Positions 24,045-35,258 of a stretch of DNA of 64,000 bases are shown here, piece after piece (the stretch's first letter is position 1; the number at the start of each line of letters is the position of its first letter). The DNA lies in NCBI GenBank assembly GCA_022818135.1, contig JAFMSR010000002.1:51254348-51318347 (forward strand), in the 5' to 3' direction. The position numbers and the translations under genes were made by a program. The stretch is from Saxidomus purpurata. Taxonomy: Eukaryota; Mollusca; Bivalvia; Venerida; Veneridae. The notes beneath the pieces are model-generated. The model was given only the letters and a program-made list of their open reading frames with translations, had not been told where the DNA came from and made no database searches.

Positions 24045-25480
24045 TCGCTGCGCGTTTATTGTGACACAAGAGTTCTATATACATGTAATTACTAAATATT
24101 ACTTATATTCTGTACAATTTCGTTTGCATTTCAGTGCTAAATCTTTATCATCTTTTAATTTAAAAATAAATTCACAGCCTTAATTTTCGTCAAAGTCCGT
24201 AACGTGCCATATGCACCTCTTTCGGAAAAAATCGCTAGTTTGTCTGAGTAAGCTTATTACATAATTTGTCAGTTTATCCGGTTGTTTAAAAACCTTTTAA
24301 GCAGCAATTGTTAATTGTTTATATGAATATACCTTTCATGTTACGAACACAATTTTGGATTTCGCAAACTAAAAGGTGCCGTCCTGCTTGGCATTAAATT
24401 TTTTTTTTTGGTTGCTATTTTTAAAGTATACAGATTTGTCAAAATCGAGACGATGTCATACAAGATTCATTCAATGCAAAAACCAAGCTTTATTTTTTCT
24501 AACGGAAACTGGGAGAAGGGAGGGTTCATATCTGTTTTCGATAATCTACTAAAATATTTCGGAAGGTTCCTTTTTTTGGCAATAAAATAAAACATAACAT
24601 ACATGTATTGCAAAGTATATTTATTTAATGACGCTACACTGTGTAAACACGTAAATTCACAAACCCAGTTGTTAAATAGAGAAAAACAAAAATACAATTT
24701 ATTGAACGACTGTATAGTTTACAAGGAAATACTATGTGTTAATTAATGCTGATTCAGTTTAAATAATTAGACGTGATATGTATTATAGCTGTTTCAACAG
24801 TGTATGTTTTGATGTAAAAATAATGTAGGTGTAAAAAGTGAAATATATTTTGCTGCGTATTGGATAAAGTTTATATATTTTATCACAATATTTGACAATC
24901 ATAACTAAAATATATCGATATATGATATGCTGAAAATAAAAGAACTATTCATAAGAGATGAAAATGGAGGACGAAACGAGTTTCCTATTATTATTAAGCA
25001 TACAACAAAAGTAATGCATCAAAACACGTTCAACTAAAATATTGGCTAGACAATCACCGCCTTATGATAAACACATTCAATCAAACCTCTTTACAACCTT
25101 TTTCACAATTCATAAAAATGTATTAAAAATGAACTACGCTTTAATGAATAAACACACACTCCCGTTATGTAAAACGTTAAGGATTGTAAGTACAAATTAT
25201 ATATATCACAGCAAATGATAACGGAAGTACAATATGAACATTGAACAACAAATTTACTTTAAATCTTAAGAAAAAACATGTCTACGACTAAACAAAACCA
25301 GAGAATATAAAAATTATCTTATTTCCAATGAGAAGTGTTTGTAACGATCTGTTTTAATACGTAAAGGAAACTGTCTGAAAAGATAAATAAAATCCTGCAA
25401 TTTCAAGCGAAAAACTCGTTATTATCTATAAATGTTGCTTTGACCACTCGAATATTACTTGAAACCTCTATCAGTATTGA
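24045..25480. other. A2 downstream interval
   Basis: AT-rich and without a supported gene. From about 25140 onward it is homologous to the 3' flank of A1 and A3 (shared TATATCACAG...GTACAATAT words), so it probably holds the 3' untranslated region of A2 or an extinct neighbour. Confidence 0.45.
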
Positions 25481-25483
25481 CAT

Positions 25484-25568
25484 GGATATGTGTTGTTTTG
25501 CAGATATGAGGTAATTTCGAATACTGATTACATCACCAATACCTGTCAAGACTACGAAGTAATGACAC
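25484..25568 (-). pseudogene. Helix-D exon fragment of a fourth A-family copy
   Basis: The minus strand translates as YFVVLTGIGDVISIRNYL then ISAKQHIS, aligning with the A2 C-terminus (YWVVLRGISDLTGIQDYL then HVAIQHIS). No helix A, B or C sequence is attached, and no strong splice acceptor precedes it, so it is best read as a remnant of partial tandem duplication. An alternative terminal exon is possible but less likely. Confidence 0.6.
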
Positions 25569-25742
25569 AAAAACAATTTACTTATGTGGAACTAGAACGC
25601 ATTTAAATCTATTTTCTAATGGAAAAAAGAAAAATATTTTGAAACGATTCACAATAATCAAAATAATCATCAATTCTAAATAATATGAAACACATATTTT
25701 GCATATACACTATCCTGAAAACAAAAGCTTGATACCCGTCTG

Positions 25743-25793
25743 AAATGTTGTTTTTGATACATGGAGGTAATTGAGAATGTCCGTTTCTATTAT
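25743..25793 (-). pseudogene. Second short helix-D tail fragment
   Basis: The minus strand reads IIETDILNYLHVSKTTF, similar to the last 15-20 residues of A2 (DLTGIQDYLHVAIQHIS). It lies directly 3' of the A2 stop codon region, and its DNA repeats the ACATGGAGGTA word of the A2 end. It is a small tandem duplicate of the gene's 3' end. Confidence 0.45.
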
Positions 25794-25795
25794 AT

Positions 25796-27671
25796 CTATG
25801 AAGATATGTGTTGTATTGCTACATGGAGGTAGTCCTGAATACCAGTAAGATCGCTAATGCCCCTCAAGACGACCCAGTAAGCAGCATTCATTTGGTCGAC
25901 ACGGTTTTCAATCGTAGCTCTACTTTGAAAATAGTCTGAAAAATGGCCACTCGGTACGGATGAACAGGGCTCACAATTAAGTGATCTAAGTATGAGCTTC
26001 ATTTCGCACATACATCTGTATATCTCATCTTGCCAATCAATGAAATCATTCTTCATGCTTGATTCATTTTCCGAGTTTATTATTCCGCGTTCATAGTGGC
26101 GCAGAAATTCTATATAATTAACAAGTTCATTCAAACGCTCGTAAACAATGTGTGTATTGTTGCAAAAATTTGACATCCCGCCAGTCATCTGAAAAATATG
26201 AATCGGCATATTCTTAATATGATTTTTTCAATCAGCTTGCTTGAATACATTTTAAGATTATGCATATAATGAGATGCATGATAAAGCTGATCAAAGTCTG
26301 TTAAAAAATGACGTTGTAAATACTTCACTTACAAACAAAGCACTAAAACCTCATTTTTACGAAGGGATGCATTTAGCATTTTCAGCCTCTATACATTCCA
26401 TTTAATAAATGTGCTTTAATTGTATACAATATCGATCACTATTTATCGTGTCTGTTTGCTTAAAACCCGTATTCTTATCCAAGTTTAATCAGAATAAAGT
26501 ACTAAGATGAATAATTTATCTCTTAAATAAATAATATATTATTTAATTTAATTTTGCAGACATTATACTATTGAATTTAATTAATGGTTATTAATAAAGA
26601 TGAAAAATAGGTTTGGTTTGGTAACTTACAGTTTGCATCATTCCATGTGCATTTTCTCTAGCTAAATTTTCTTCTTCGGTAAGTACAACGTACCATATGA
26701 CTTCTATCTAAAATGTTTTAGAATACAATATTTATAATAAAAGACAACATTATATATATTATAGTAGAACACATTTTTATTTAAAAATAAAATAATAAAG
26801 AATTTCAAGGGGAAATGATATTAGTTTGATGATATATTTGGAAAAATAATATACAACTAAGAAATCCAATTGGTCATTGCATTTTGTAACTGATACTAAC
26901 ACAAAACAAAGAGATAAAAAGTTGCAGGAATTTTCGCTCAATTCCTTAAGAGACATGGATTGATAATTCAACAGCATATTGCTATATTCTGTTCAATAAG
27001 CTGAGGTGTGAAGGTGTAAATTTGCAAAAATTGACATCAAGTCTTATGAATGTTTTACACAAATAGTAACAAAGCAATGAAAATAACCTTACTTACATTA
27101 GGCTTAATGTCTTCAGCAGCATATTTTGCTCCGACTATTTTCCGTTCAAGGTCTTTCAAATACCTCGCCAAAGACGCGTTTGTTATAGGTTCATTGATGG
27201 CCGGACTGCATTGTTCTGTCGCAGAAAAGCAGGGTGGATGTCGTGTTTCTCGAACATCTCTTGATAAAACGCCACCCATGGTTCCGGTCATAGAGGACAC
27301 AAATATGCAGAAACCTTAAATGAAATTGAGAAAATATATTAGTCATGTGGTTATTTTTACATTTCAAAGGTTATGTTTATAGTGTTGGTTCAAAGAACTT
27401 TTAAGTCATATCCTTACGTCTTATTACTATTTTATCTGCTTTACGAATACTACTTCTATGAATTAAAAATCATCATAAAGTATAAATACTACACATGTAC
27501 AATAGAACTTAAAATCATTTTTGTTGTTTTAAGATATATGTATTTGTTTACCACTGTAAGCTTTCAAATTTGTTATATTGCTCAAATATAGAGCTTGTCA
27601 AATTACATTAGTTGAATATCAAAGCAGATTTGCTTGTTAAATTAAAACGTACATAAATAAACAAACTCCAT
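25796..27671 (-). CDS. A2: secreted four-helix, class I cytokine-like protein
   Basis: Exons 27671-27653 (19 nt), 27314-27097 (218 nt), 26707-26630 (78 nt) and 26188-25796 (393 nt with stop) give 235 residues with phases 1, 0, 0. Leader MEFVYLCFCIFVS. It keeps the PPC-F...C pair before helix A and NFCNNTHIVYERLNEL of helix B. The C-M-C pair in helix C, LNCEPC at the helix C end and AAYWVVLRGISDL of helix D are also kept. Exon 3 is strongly diverged (EVIWYVVLTEEENLARE) compared with A1 and A3, as expected for a loop. It is the most distant of the three genes. Acceptors are TTTAAG, TTTTAG and TTTCAG; donors GTACGT, GTAAGT and GTAAGT. No stop or frameshift, so it appears intact. Function is inferred from architecture only. 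Confidence 0.8.
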
Positions 27672-27772
27672 TCCAATCCTTTTTAAAATCGATTATATGT
27701 TTACAAATTCTTTATAGTCAGAAGTCTCTCTGTTTGTCGTTGTCGTTTGTTTAAGAAAGACTTTTTTGGAGG

Positions 27773-28000
27773 TTTTATATACGATAGGTGGTGGAAATTC
27801 AGTCTGAGTCATGTATTCCAATTTTATTATTAGATGTAAAATAAAAACACCGACACTTCGCATCTTTCTAGATAGGAAACATTTATTTCCACTAGTACAC
27901 AGTTTCCTTGTTTCGAGATAAGGAGGAAGAACCCAATCTAATTATAGACCATTAATCCGAGATGTTTCTTCGATGTACTTGACTCTTCCGAGTGTTCGTA
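27773..28000 (-). promoter_or_regulatory. A2 core promoter and upstream blocks
   Basis: TATATAAAA (27781-27773), the GGAAATTC word on the opposite strand (27793-27800), GAAACAAGGAAAC (27914-27901) and the CGGAAGAGTCAAGTACATCG block (about 27974-27993) occur in the same order and similar spacing as before A1 and A3, although the surrounding DNA has diverged. This points to functional constraint. Confidence 0.6.
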
Positions 28001-28129
28001 GGCAAATATTGGGGATTCGAAATTAGTAGATTGAAAATATTTTGTATAGTTAGGATAATGAATGTTTTAATAAAGTAAATTATTCAGATATTTGTAATAA
28101 TAATTACCGTTTTTAATCGATGCATGCAT

Positions 28130-28775
28130 AATATATGTTTCGAGCTTTTACCATCGCCTGTAGAAAACTGCAATAATTTTGAACAATATAAAGCATGGCA
28201 AAAATAAAAGTCACCCTGCAATTAATCTTTTTTATGTCAAAATTAAAGTGCCTGCTTAAAACAGTGCTGATGGTGATTAAAAAACAACAACACGAAAGTG
28301 TCACCGTGTTTCTGTATATGGGAGCTTTCCATGTCCATTTAATGATCACCGTTCCGGTAATGTTTTGTCTAGTAGTTAGGCGTTTTATAAACGTATTTGG
28401 TTGGTTCTAAAAGTTTACTTTTGGTGTCATGACATTAAGTTTTCATTGCATTACTGGTGATATTATTTTCTATAACATTTAAATGATTAACCATCAGAGC
28501 AATGGACGAAATGCCTGCTCGGCAAATCGGTTGTTTGTGCAAATCATAAGACATTTGTTGGGAATTATAGAAGTTTTATTAAAAAGCGGTATGAAAACAC
28601 ACAGTTATTGAAGCTTATGTCAAAATGGCGAGATATCATAGTGGAGTTTAATGGCAGATAAAATTTGGGGGTATATTAGGACCCGTTGTGAAATTGACGT
28701 CATTGTCAAAAAGACTTTTCACGAATGGAGTGTTTATTCAACAGTCACAAAATAGATGAAAACAGTAAAAGGGGC
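28130..28775. other. Unannotated interval upstream of mariner relic
   Basis: No supported feature. The overlapping ORFs near 28113-28410 are on both strands and have no recognisable motif. Confidence 0.4.
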
Positions 28776-28779
28776 TAGA

Positions 28780-29640
28780 TTTGGTTTAAGAGACCCATAC
28801 ACCAGGGCATCCTTCGAGTGTTACCTCAGAAATTATAATCAAACAACTTATCGATGTTGTTAAATCGGACGATGACCGAGTTTCAGTTTCACGAATTGCA
28901 CGGACTAGAAAATCTGCAAATTCTAATCGTAGACTAAAAATGAGAAAAACAACTGCAAGATGGATACCCCATCTTCTGACAGACACTATGCAAGATAATT
29001 CCTACTGCTAATGTATCACTAAAACATATCCAGAACTTGAAAAGAACCAGTATTCTAACATTGTTATGGGTGACGAAACATGGTTTCATTTGTTTCAGCG
29101 GATTCGAAAGGTTAACAGCAAAATTTAGGCAATTAATGTGTGCCACTCTCCGTGTTTTGCAAAATAAGTTGATTAGTTTGGACTAATGTTCGTGATATTT
29201 TAAGTATTTATTGTCCAACTTTTTAAATTGTACTGCCGAGAGAAAATATGTAACTGTGTCCTTCTGTAAAGAACAGCGCTAAAGAAAGTTTAGTTATGTA
29301 TACTTCCTCCAAGTAAAGCTATTAAGTACACGTCTTTGCTACGCGTCTTCTATATATTAGCTGCCATTTTTTTACTTTTCGAAAAAGGAAAATATTCGTG
29401 TTCTTCCCCATCCTCCCTATTTCCCAGACCTTGTACCTTGTGAACCCTTTTCCACAAATAGAAAAACACTTATCAGGGATGATTATGGTAGTCTGCGGTT
29501 TATCAGTGTCTGTTGGATATTCCAATTGAAAAATTATTGAAACTGGTATACATTTTGTAAGCGATTGAAACTTTATATAAAGGGGGAAACGTAAGCTATT
29601 GTTGTGCGGTAAAAATAAGTCATCAGACGGAAACGATTAA
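28780..29640 (+). pseudogene. Mariner-type transposase relic
   Basis: Pieces of a mariner transposase in shifting frames: an N-terminal part (TPGHPSSVTSEIIIKQLIDV, then RVSVSRIARTRKSANSNRRL) corresponding to the helix-turn-helix region, ARWIPHLLTD, then MGDETWFHLFQ (first catalytic region), and near 29400 LPHPPYFPDLVPCEPF followed by RDDYGS and RLKLYIKGGN (third catalytic region and C-terminus). Stops and frameshifts separate them. In the third region the last acidic residue of PCD reads E. It is dead. Confidence 0.85.
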
Positions 29641-31385
29641 ACATTTATAATGGTTATAAAAAAGGGTTAAACTTTTGTTAATCATTTTAGGTTTTCTTAA
29701 AACTAGTATGTTTGAATTGTATTCTTTTTTAATGTTTTTATAACAGACGTTAAAGGCCAATAGTGTCACAACTTTCACATCATAATTATGCATTTTATCT
29801 TTTGTTATGTTTGAAAGTGCTTAAGGGCTTTGATTGTGTTACAGATATTGTCAATTTGACAATCTGATAAACTTTGAGACTTCCTGATGAACATTTTTAG
29901 GGAACTTAAAATATGTTACATATACTATATCTTTATATTTGAACTTCATTGGTTATATTGTTAATTACTTCTATCAGGGTTGGTTTGATTGGTTAAACGA
30001 AACTCTGGCAAGATGTATTTAATTTTGAATTCAGAAATGCAAAAAAGAGATCAGACTTGGATTTCCAAGTGAACACATAACAGTGGTTATCAACTAGAAT
30101 AATAGAAACGATATTGTTGTTAAAAAGTTTACGTTTACGGATAACCGTTTACTAATATTTGTTGAATTGTTAAACTGGTGAAAAAAAGGACATTAAAGAT
30201 AAAACGGAATTGTGTTTTTCATTCTCGACATTAAAATAGGGCATGTGACGACAGCAAGCAACGACAATATACGCGAAAAAATACAGCATAAAACTATTAT
30301 TGGAATGTTGTACATCATCAAAATTTCATTAAACGTATCAATTTAATTGAAATTTAATTTCTCAATTATCATTAACTGAATATGGAATATACAGCCGTTA
30401 TTTACTCGACCTGTGACCGTCGTCATGACCCCCATTTTTATATATACCGATATAAAGAAACAATTGTACACATTATTCGAAAATATAGTAAATGTCGAGG
30501 AAACATTACAGGCTACATATTATATAGGTTTTTAACCTATAATTACTCTATATTGTTAACGCTGCTGATTCTATCATGATATGAGACTAAATACTGTAGG
30601 CAACTCGTGACGTTGACGACTGAAAACTTCAATGTAATGTTGATAGCATTTCTTCGTTGAAGTGTAACTAACTAACATCTTGAGATAGTTCATACTGATG
30701 AAGATAATCACTAAAGATAATTACTATATTCGGATACAGGATTTCCTTGTAATGTGTTATCGCAGGATCCTAATAAGATAATTTGGCTTTCCAGTGCTTT
30801 ATACAAGAATGATTGATAATATTTTTCAGTTTCATATTTGTTAATAGACTGTGGTATGCATTTCCGATTGAAATCGATGACTTGTGCAAACAAACACATT
30901 GCTGAGTCGACATACAATAAAACAGTTCATTTTCTTCTATAAATATGCTGCATTCTCATGTAAAAGAATTGCTTTCAAACTGACTTATTATTTTAACAAT
31001 TGCGTGGTTATTTGATTTTCACTCAAACCTAAAGGACGCTGAAAAGCAGACGTAAGTACTGAGTTGACATCATAACTTAAAAGAAAACAATGAGAGTTGA
31101 CGACCTTTCAGCTGTTGAGGCTGTATTTATTATACATGTAATTCTTTGTAACCTGTTTGACCACTTGGTATACCACTTGTTATTCTTTTAACATAATTGT
31201 TGCAGTTACTCTGTTGTGCAGTTTGACAATTTTGATTACTAGTATTAGTATTATACAATAAAGCAAACTTAAATTTACTTTTCTACAGGAGATCGTGTAA
31301 AACTATTATAAGGGTATTCAAAAAGAATTATGAAAGCAGTATGTACATGTATACAATTTTACTGTAGTAAAGTAAGTAAACTAGA
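29641..31385. other. Unannotated 1.7-kb interval
   Basis: AT-rich with no supported gene, RNA gene or repeat on either strand. ORFs here are short and without motif. Confidence 0.5.
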
Positions 31386-31705
31386 ATTGTTATACCCCCA
31401 ACTAATTACAGAGTTATTGCCCTTTCTTAATTTTCCTTGTCCGGAGCATAGCTTGAAAGCTACTTGTTGGAATTTAATACAACTTCATAACATGGTCAAG
31501 CAAAAAGAGAAATTGCAGTACACAAGAACCTTAACTATATCTTGACTAATTATAGAGTTATTGCCCTTTGTTACTTTTCCTTGTTTGGAGCATAACTTGA
31601 AAACTACTGGTTAGAATTTAATACAACTTCATAACATGGTCAAGAACAATGAGAGGTAGTGCAGTGTACAAGAACAATAACTCTATCTTGACAAATTACA
31701 AGAAC
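31386..31705. repeat. Tandem repeat, two units of about 165 bp
   Basis: Two diverged units share TACAGAGTTATTGCCCTTT, a TTTTCCTTGTCCGGAGCATA block and ACTTCATAACATGGTCAAG. A third, partial unit (AAGAACAATAACTCTATC) follows. This is a satellite-like cassette; the 71-codon ORF across it is not a gene. Confidence 0.75.
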
Positions 31706-32147
31706 AATATCTCTATTTAAGCTTTTTTGCAAGGTATTCTATTACTACAAACGTCCTCAGTTTAAAAAGCAGACTTTCGGGGATATTAATCACATTTAGT
31801 GTTAATTGTGTTTAAAAAGAGGGCCAGTTACTGTGTCAGTACTATCTTAACGTAATTTATTTTGTCGTTAAAACCTATAAAACCGGTCTAGTGATTGAAA
31901 TGTAAAATACAGGTTGCATTTAACTTTACAATCATTTTATCGCAAGTCAAAGTGTCTGAGTAATTTTAAATTTAATGAAGACTGAAGCGGATTAAAAAAC
32001 ACATTCCGTTAGGACATGAGCATCAAATATAGTGTTGAACTACAATTATACTTAAAAATAGTTTTGTAAACAAGATTCCCATGATTGCTCTAAATCGCCT
32101 TAAAGCATGTGGAACTCTAAGAATGATCTTATTTTTATACGTTTGAC
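31706..32147. other. Unannotated interval
   Basis: No supported feature. Confidence 0.4.
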
Positions 32148-32199
32148 TGTTGGTAGTGTATATGTGTGTGTGTACATGATTGCGTGTGTGTGTCGTGTG

Positions 32200-32234
<35 letters not shown>

Positions 32235-32331
32235 TGGTGGTGTGCACTTCTGGGTGCTGTGGGGCTCGTTTTGGGGAGGCTGCGTTTTTGGTACGTGGCA
32301 TTCCCTGTTTGATATTATTTTTGTTTTTTTT
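32148..32331. mobile_element. TG-microsatellite-bearing insertion, inverted and truncated copy
   Basis: Reverse complement of the left arm and microsatellite of the insertion at 22942-23277 (GGTACGTGGCATTCCCTG, CGTTTTGGGGAGGCTGCG). It stops inside TGTTGGTAGTG and lacks the arm with the GGAACGG hairpin. The repeat tract runs from about 32160 to 32233. Confidence 0.75.
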
Positions 32332-32689
32332 GATCAAAGAATTTATGTTATCTTTTTGAAATACTTATGGAAGGTGATTATTCTTAGCTAACGAAAAATT
32401 ATGCATTTTATGATAGCCCGCACATTAGAACAGGTGAACATCTAAATCAATAGTTTAATATTGAATTATAATCAGTTGTAATTATATACAAGTTACAAAC
32501 ATTTGTCGGCAAAATTATGCATCAACTTTTTTCCGCATATAAACATAGCTATATATAAACAGGAAGTAACTGCTGAGAGTACACGTAAAACTGTTGCTTC
32601 CTCACCTTCATGCATAGAAAGAAATTCTTGCGCGTTCAGCTTGGTATAAATAAATAATTGCAACTGAAAAATATTAGCTTCAAATCATC

Positions 32690-32860
32690 AGTGGTTAGTG
32701 CACTCGCTTCTCACCAATGCAAACCGGTTTCGATCTACGTCTTTGGTAGTATCTGAGATGGAAGGTGGTCACCAGATGGGTATTCTCCGTGTACATTCTA
32801 TAGTAAGGGTATCATCTGCGCGGTCGGTTCAAAAACCCGCATGAGTTTATGTTTGTTGTT
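32690..32860 (+). repeat. tRNA-derived SINE
   Basis: An A-box-like TGGTTAGTGCACTCG is followed about 30 bp later by a B-box-like CCGGTTTCGATCTACG (one inserted T), then a tail with GGTGGTCACCAGATGGG and TTCTCCGTGTACATTC. The tRNA fold is degraded, so it is a SINE head, not a tRNA gene. Confidence 0.55.
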
Positions 32861-33425
32861 ATTTGTATCTTGCCGACTTTAAATTAAGATAAAAATACAA
32901 ATGTTATCATTTTATCTGTATTGCAGTAGCTACTTTAAGGCTCAGCCTTTATGATAAAGATAACAAAAGATGGAAGCATTGATCCATGTTCTCGAGATTT
33001 GTAACAAAAAGCTCTTTGCACTTCATCAATGTAAAGTCGAAAACAAGACAAATATGACGAAAACAGTCTTAAGCATAAACTTTTAAATGTATTCATCGAC
33101 TGTTAAATATCGTGCATTCTTATCATAGCATTTATAATGTCAGTTATTTGAATGTTTGTTTACATATACTATAGTGTAATTGCTAATAAATGTATTTAAT
33201 TCTTCATAATTAGAATTTAACATCTTTAATTCAGGGGTGTTTGTCGGGAGTAAATGAATATGTTTGTATCTGATATGTGTATTTTTAATTATGTGTTTAT
33301 TTCTACTTGATAGTTTTGTATTTGCTTTAATCTTTTTTTAGGCCACATTGTAAATAATAATATGTAATTTGTCACATAACTGAATGTGTTATACCTTCGT
33401 AAAATTTAGAAACTATTATTATTAT
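32861..33425. other. Unannotated interval
   Basis: AT-rich, no gene seen. A short ATT repeat closes it at 33415-33434. Confidence 0.4.
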
Positions 33426-33429
33426 TATT

Positions 33430-33690
33430 ATTAAACACGACGTATTCAAACCCGTCAACTCGAAAACTCAACGAAAAAATACGTTGTGTTTTCGCCTTTC
33501 ATCAGCTGTGTTTTCACCTTTCATCTGCTGTGTTTTCGCCTTTCATCTGCTGTGTTTTAGCCTTTCATCTGCTGTGTTTTCGCCTTTCATCTGCTGTGTT
33601 TCAACTCTTGGTCCCGCCAAGTCGATAAATCGAAAAAAACGACAAAATGTTTGCTTCTCAAGTTTTCGTGTTTTTCGAATGTAAGTTCTA
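33430..33690. repeat. Family-D element with 24-bp tandem array
   Basis: Opens with ACACGACGTATTCAAACCCG and CAACTCGAAAACTC, followed by about five tandem units of 24 bp (CTGTGTTTTCGCCTTTCATC) at 33484-33600, then CCCGCCAAGTCGATAAATCG and TTTTCGTGTTTTTCG. Words such as GTGTTTTCG and CGAAAACAC occur in both orientations, so the element can fold. A larger relative lies at 42355-42712. Confidence 0.7.
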
Positions 33691-33707
33691 TCAAAATTAC
33701 AACTGTT

Positions 33708-34057
33708 TTAAATTTGCTCGGTCTCCGATTTTGGTTAAAAAAAAAGTGCTTCAAACTACATGGATATGAAAATATTTTAGAACATATAGCCATATTGAAA
33801 AGGTTCCTATATAATTTCCTGTCACGTATATCTGTTGATTTGAAATAAAACGCGACCAAATAATAAAGCGTTGCAAACGGTTTTGAAATTCCAATATAAT
33901 CATATTGTGTAGCGGAGCCGTAAAACCGGCACTTTCAATCGATTTTTGCCAATTCCTACTTAGACTTTTACTTCTATTGTTGATTCTATAATTTATATAC
34001 ATGTATAAGTTTGTCATTTCTGGGGAAAAAACGGCAACTGAGAGCGAGCAGCTTTAA
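33708..34057. repeat. Family-B MITE, copy 3
   Basis: Opposite orientation to copies 1-2. The left end is decayed (TTAAATTTGCTCGGTCTCCG); the right end, CTGAGAGCGAGCAGCTTTAA, is intact. It retains the AAGCGTTGCAAACGGTTTTG palindrome and the GTAGCGGAGCCGTAAAACCG block. Confidence 0.8.
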
Positions 34058-34132
34058 CTGCCCGTCTGACATAGGTTCTGGTCGATATTCTGAAGAAAAA
34101 TTCTACAAGAAGCCTCACGATTAGAATTGTTT

Positions 34133-34155
34133 CATTAAAGCTGCTCGCTATACAT
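34133..34155. repeat. Lone family-B terminus
   Basis: ATTAAAGCTGCTCGCTATAC matches one family-B end, but the remainder and the opposite end are absent. Probably a deletion derivative. Confidence 0.4.
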
Positions 34156-34920
34156 TTTTTTCATTTTGACGAACATGCCCAAAATGGATGCAAACAATGT
34201 TATTTATGATGTTATTGTGTATCATATTTTGTGAGGTAGAGTTTAATCACCGTTATGTCTGCACTTTTACATGAATGCCATTAATGACAGATACATTTTT
34301 ACATACTAGTACATGTACACATTTTGCTAATCGGCGACTGATTAGTTTGGTTTTGCAGTGCCGCAACAGATAGATAACAAAAATGAAATCCGATTTGGCA
34401 CAATTGAGAAAATGGTATCACCTGAATACAGGAAAAACTAAATGTTCTTAAATTAAACAGAATCAGATCCAACCAAACTTAAAACTCCTAATAGATTTAA
34501 CAAGGTTAATGCGTTTAGCAATAAATGGTTATGAAAAGATCTAAAAAAAGGTTTCCCCATAGACAGTACACGCAGACAATACCCTGTGGCAACCTCAATT
34601 TTGTAATATAAGAAACGCGACCGCACTTTATTGAGTAGAATTTTGTAACTTGACATAACTAAAATAGGATTAATTGTTTGGTGATTTTTGCGGCGTTTTA
34701 TGGATTTCGTCATTTGCTTGCACCGATCAAATACAGGTACATGTACGGTATATCTTGTCACAAATATCAAACTTACTGAATGATTGCCCTTTATCGTACA
34801 TTTGTTAAATAAAACAAAATCAAATGTTTGGACCATATCTGCGATTCGAATAGCTGCATATTAGTTAACTACAATTACTTTCGTAACCAGAAGAGAATTT
34901 TAAATGTTATATCCCTAAGG

Positions 34921-35153
34921 CTTCCCACAAACACTCGGAAGAGTCAAGTACCTGAAAGTCACATCTAAGATGAACGATTAATGTAATGAATGGTTTCTTC
35001 AAACTTTAATAGAAACAAGGAAACCACGTAGTGAATAAATAAAAGGTTTGGTATCTAAATACTTACGAGGTGTCGGCATTTTCATTTTACTTCTAAAAAT
35101 AAAATTGGAATTTATTACTCAAGCTGAATTTCCACCACCTATCGTGTATAAAA
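34921..35153 (+). promoter_or_regulatory. A3 core promoter and upstream blocks
   Basis: ACTCGGAAGAGTCAAGTACC (34933-34952), GAAACAAGGAAAC (35012-35024), GAATTTCC (35126-35133) and TATAAAAA (35147-35154) precede the ATG by 330 to 105 bp. The TATA distance predicts transcription start near 35180. TTCCCACA (CSL-like in reverse) lies at 34923. Confidence 0.6.
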
Positions 35154-35258
35154 ACCTCCAAGAATATCTTTCTTAAACAAACGATAGAGACAAACAAAGA
35201 ATCTTCTGACTATAAAAGAATTTGTAAACATATATTAATCGATTTGATCAGAATAAGC

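Noticed and set aside
33484..33684. 66-codon ORF with repeated SSAVFSPFICC-like peptide
   Set aside because: Product of the 24-bp tandem array.
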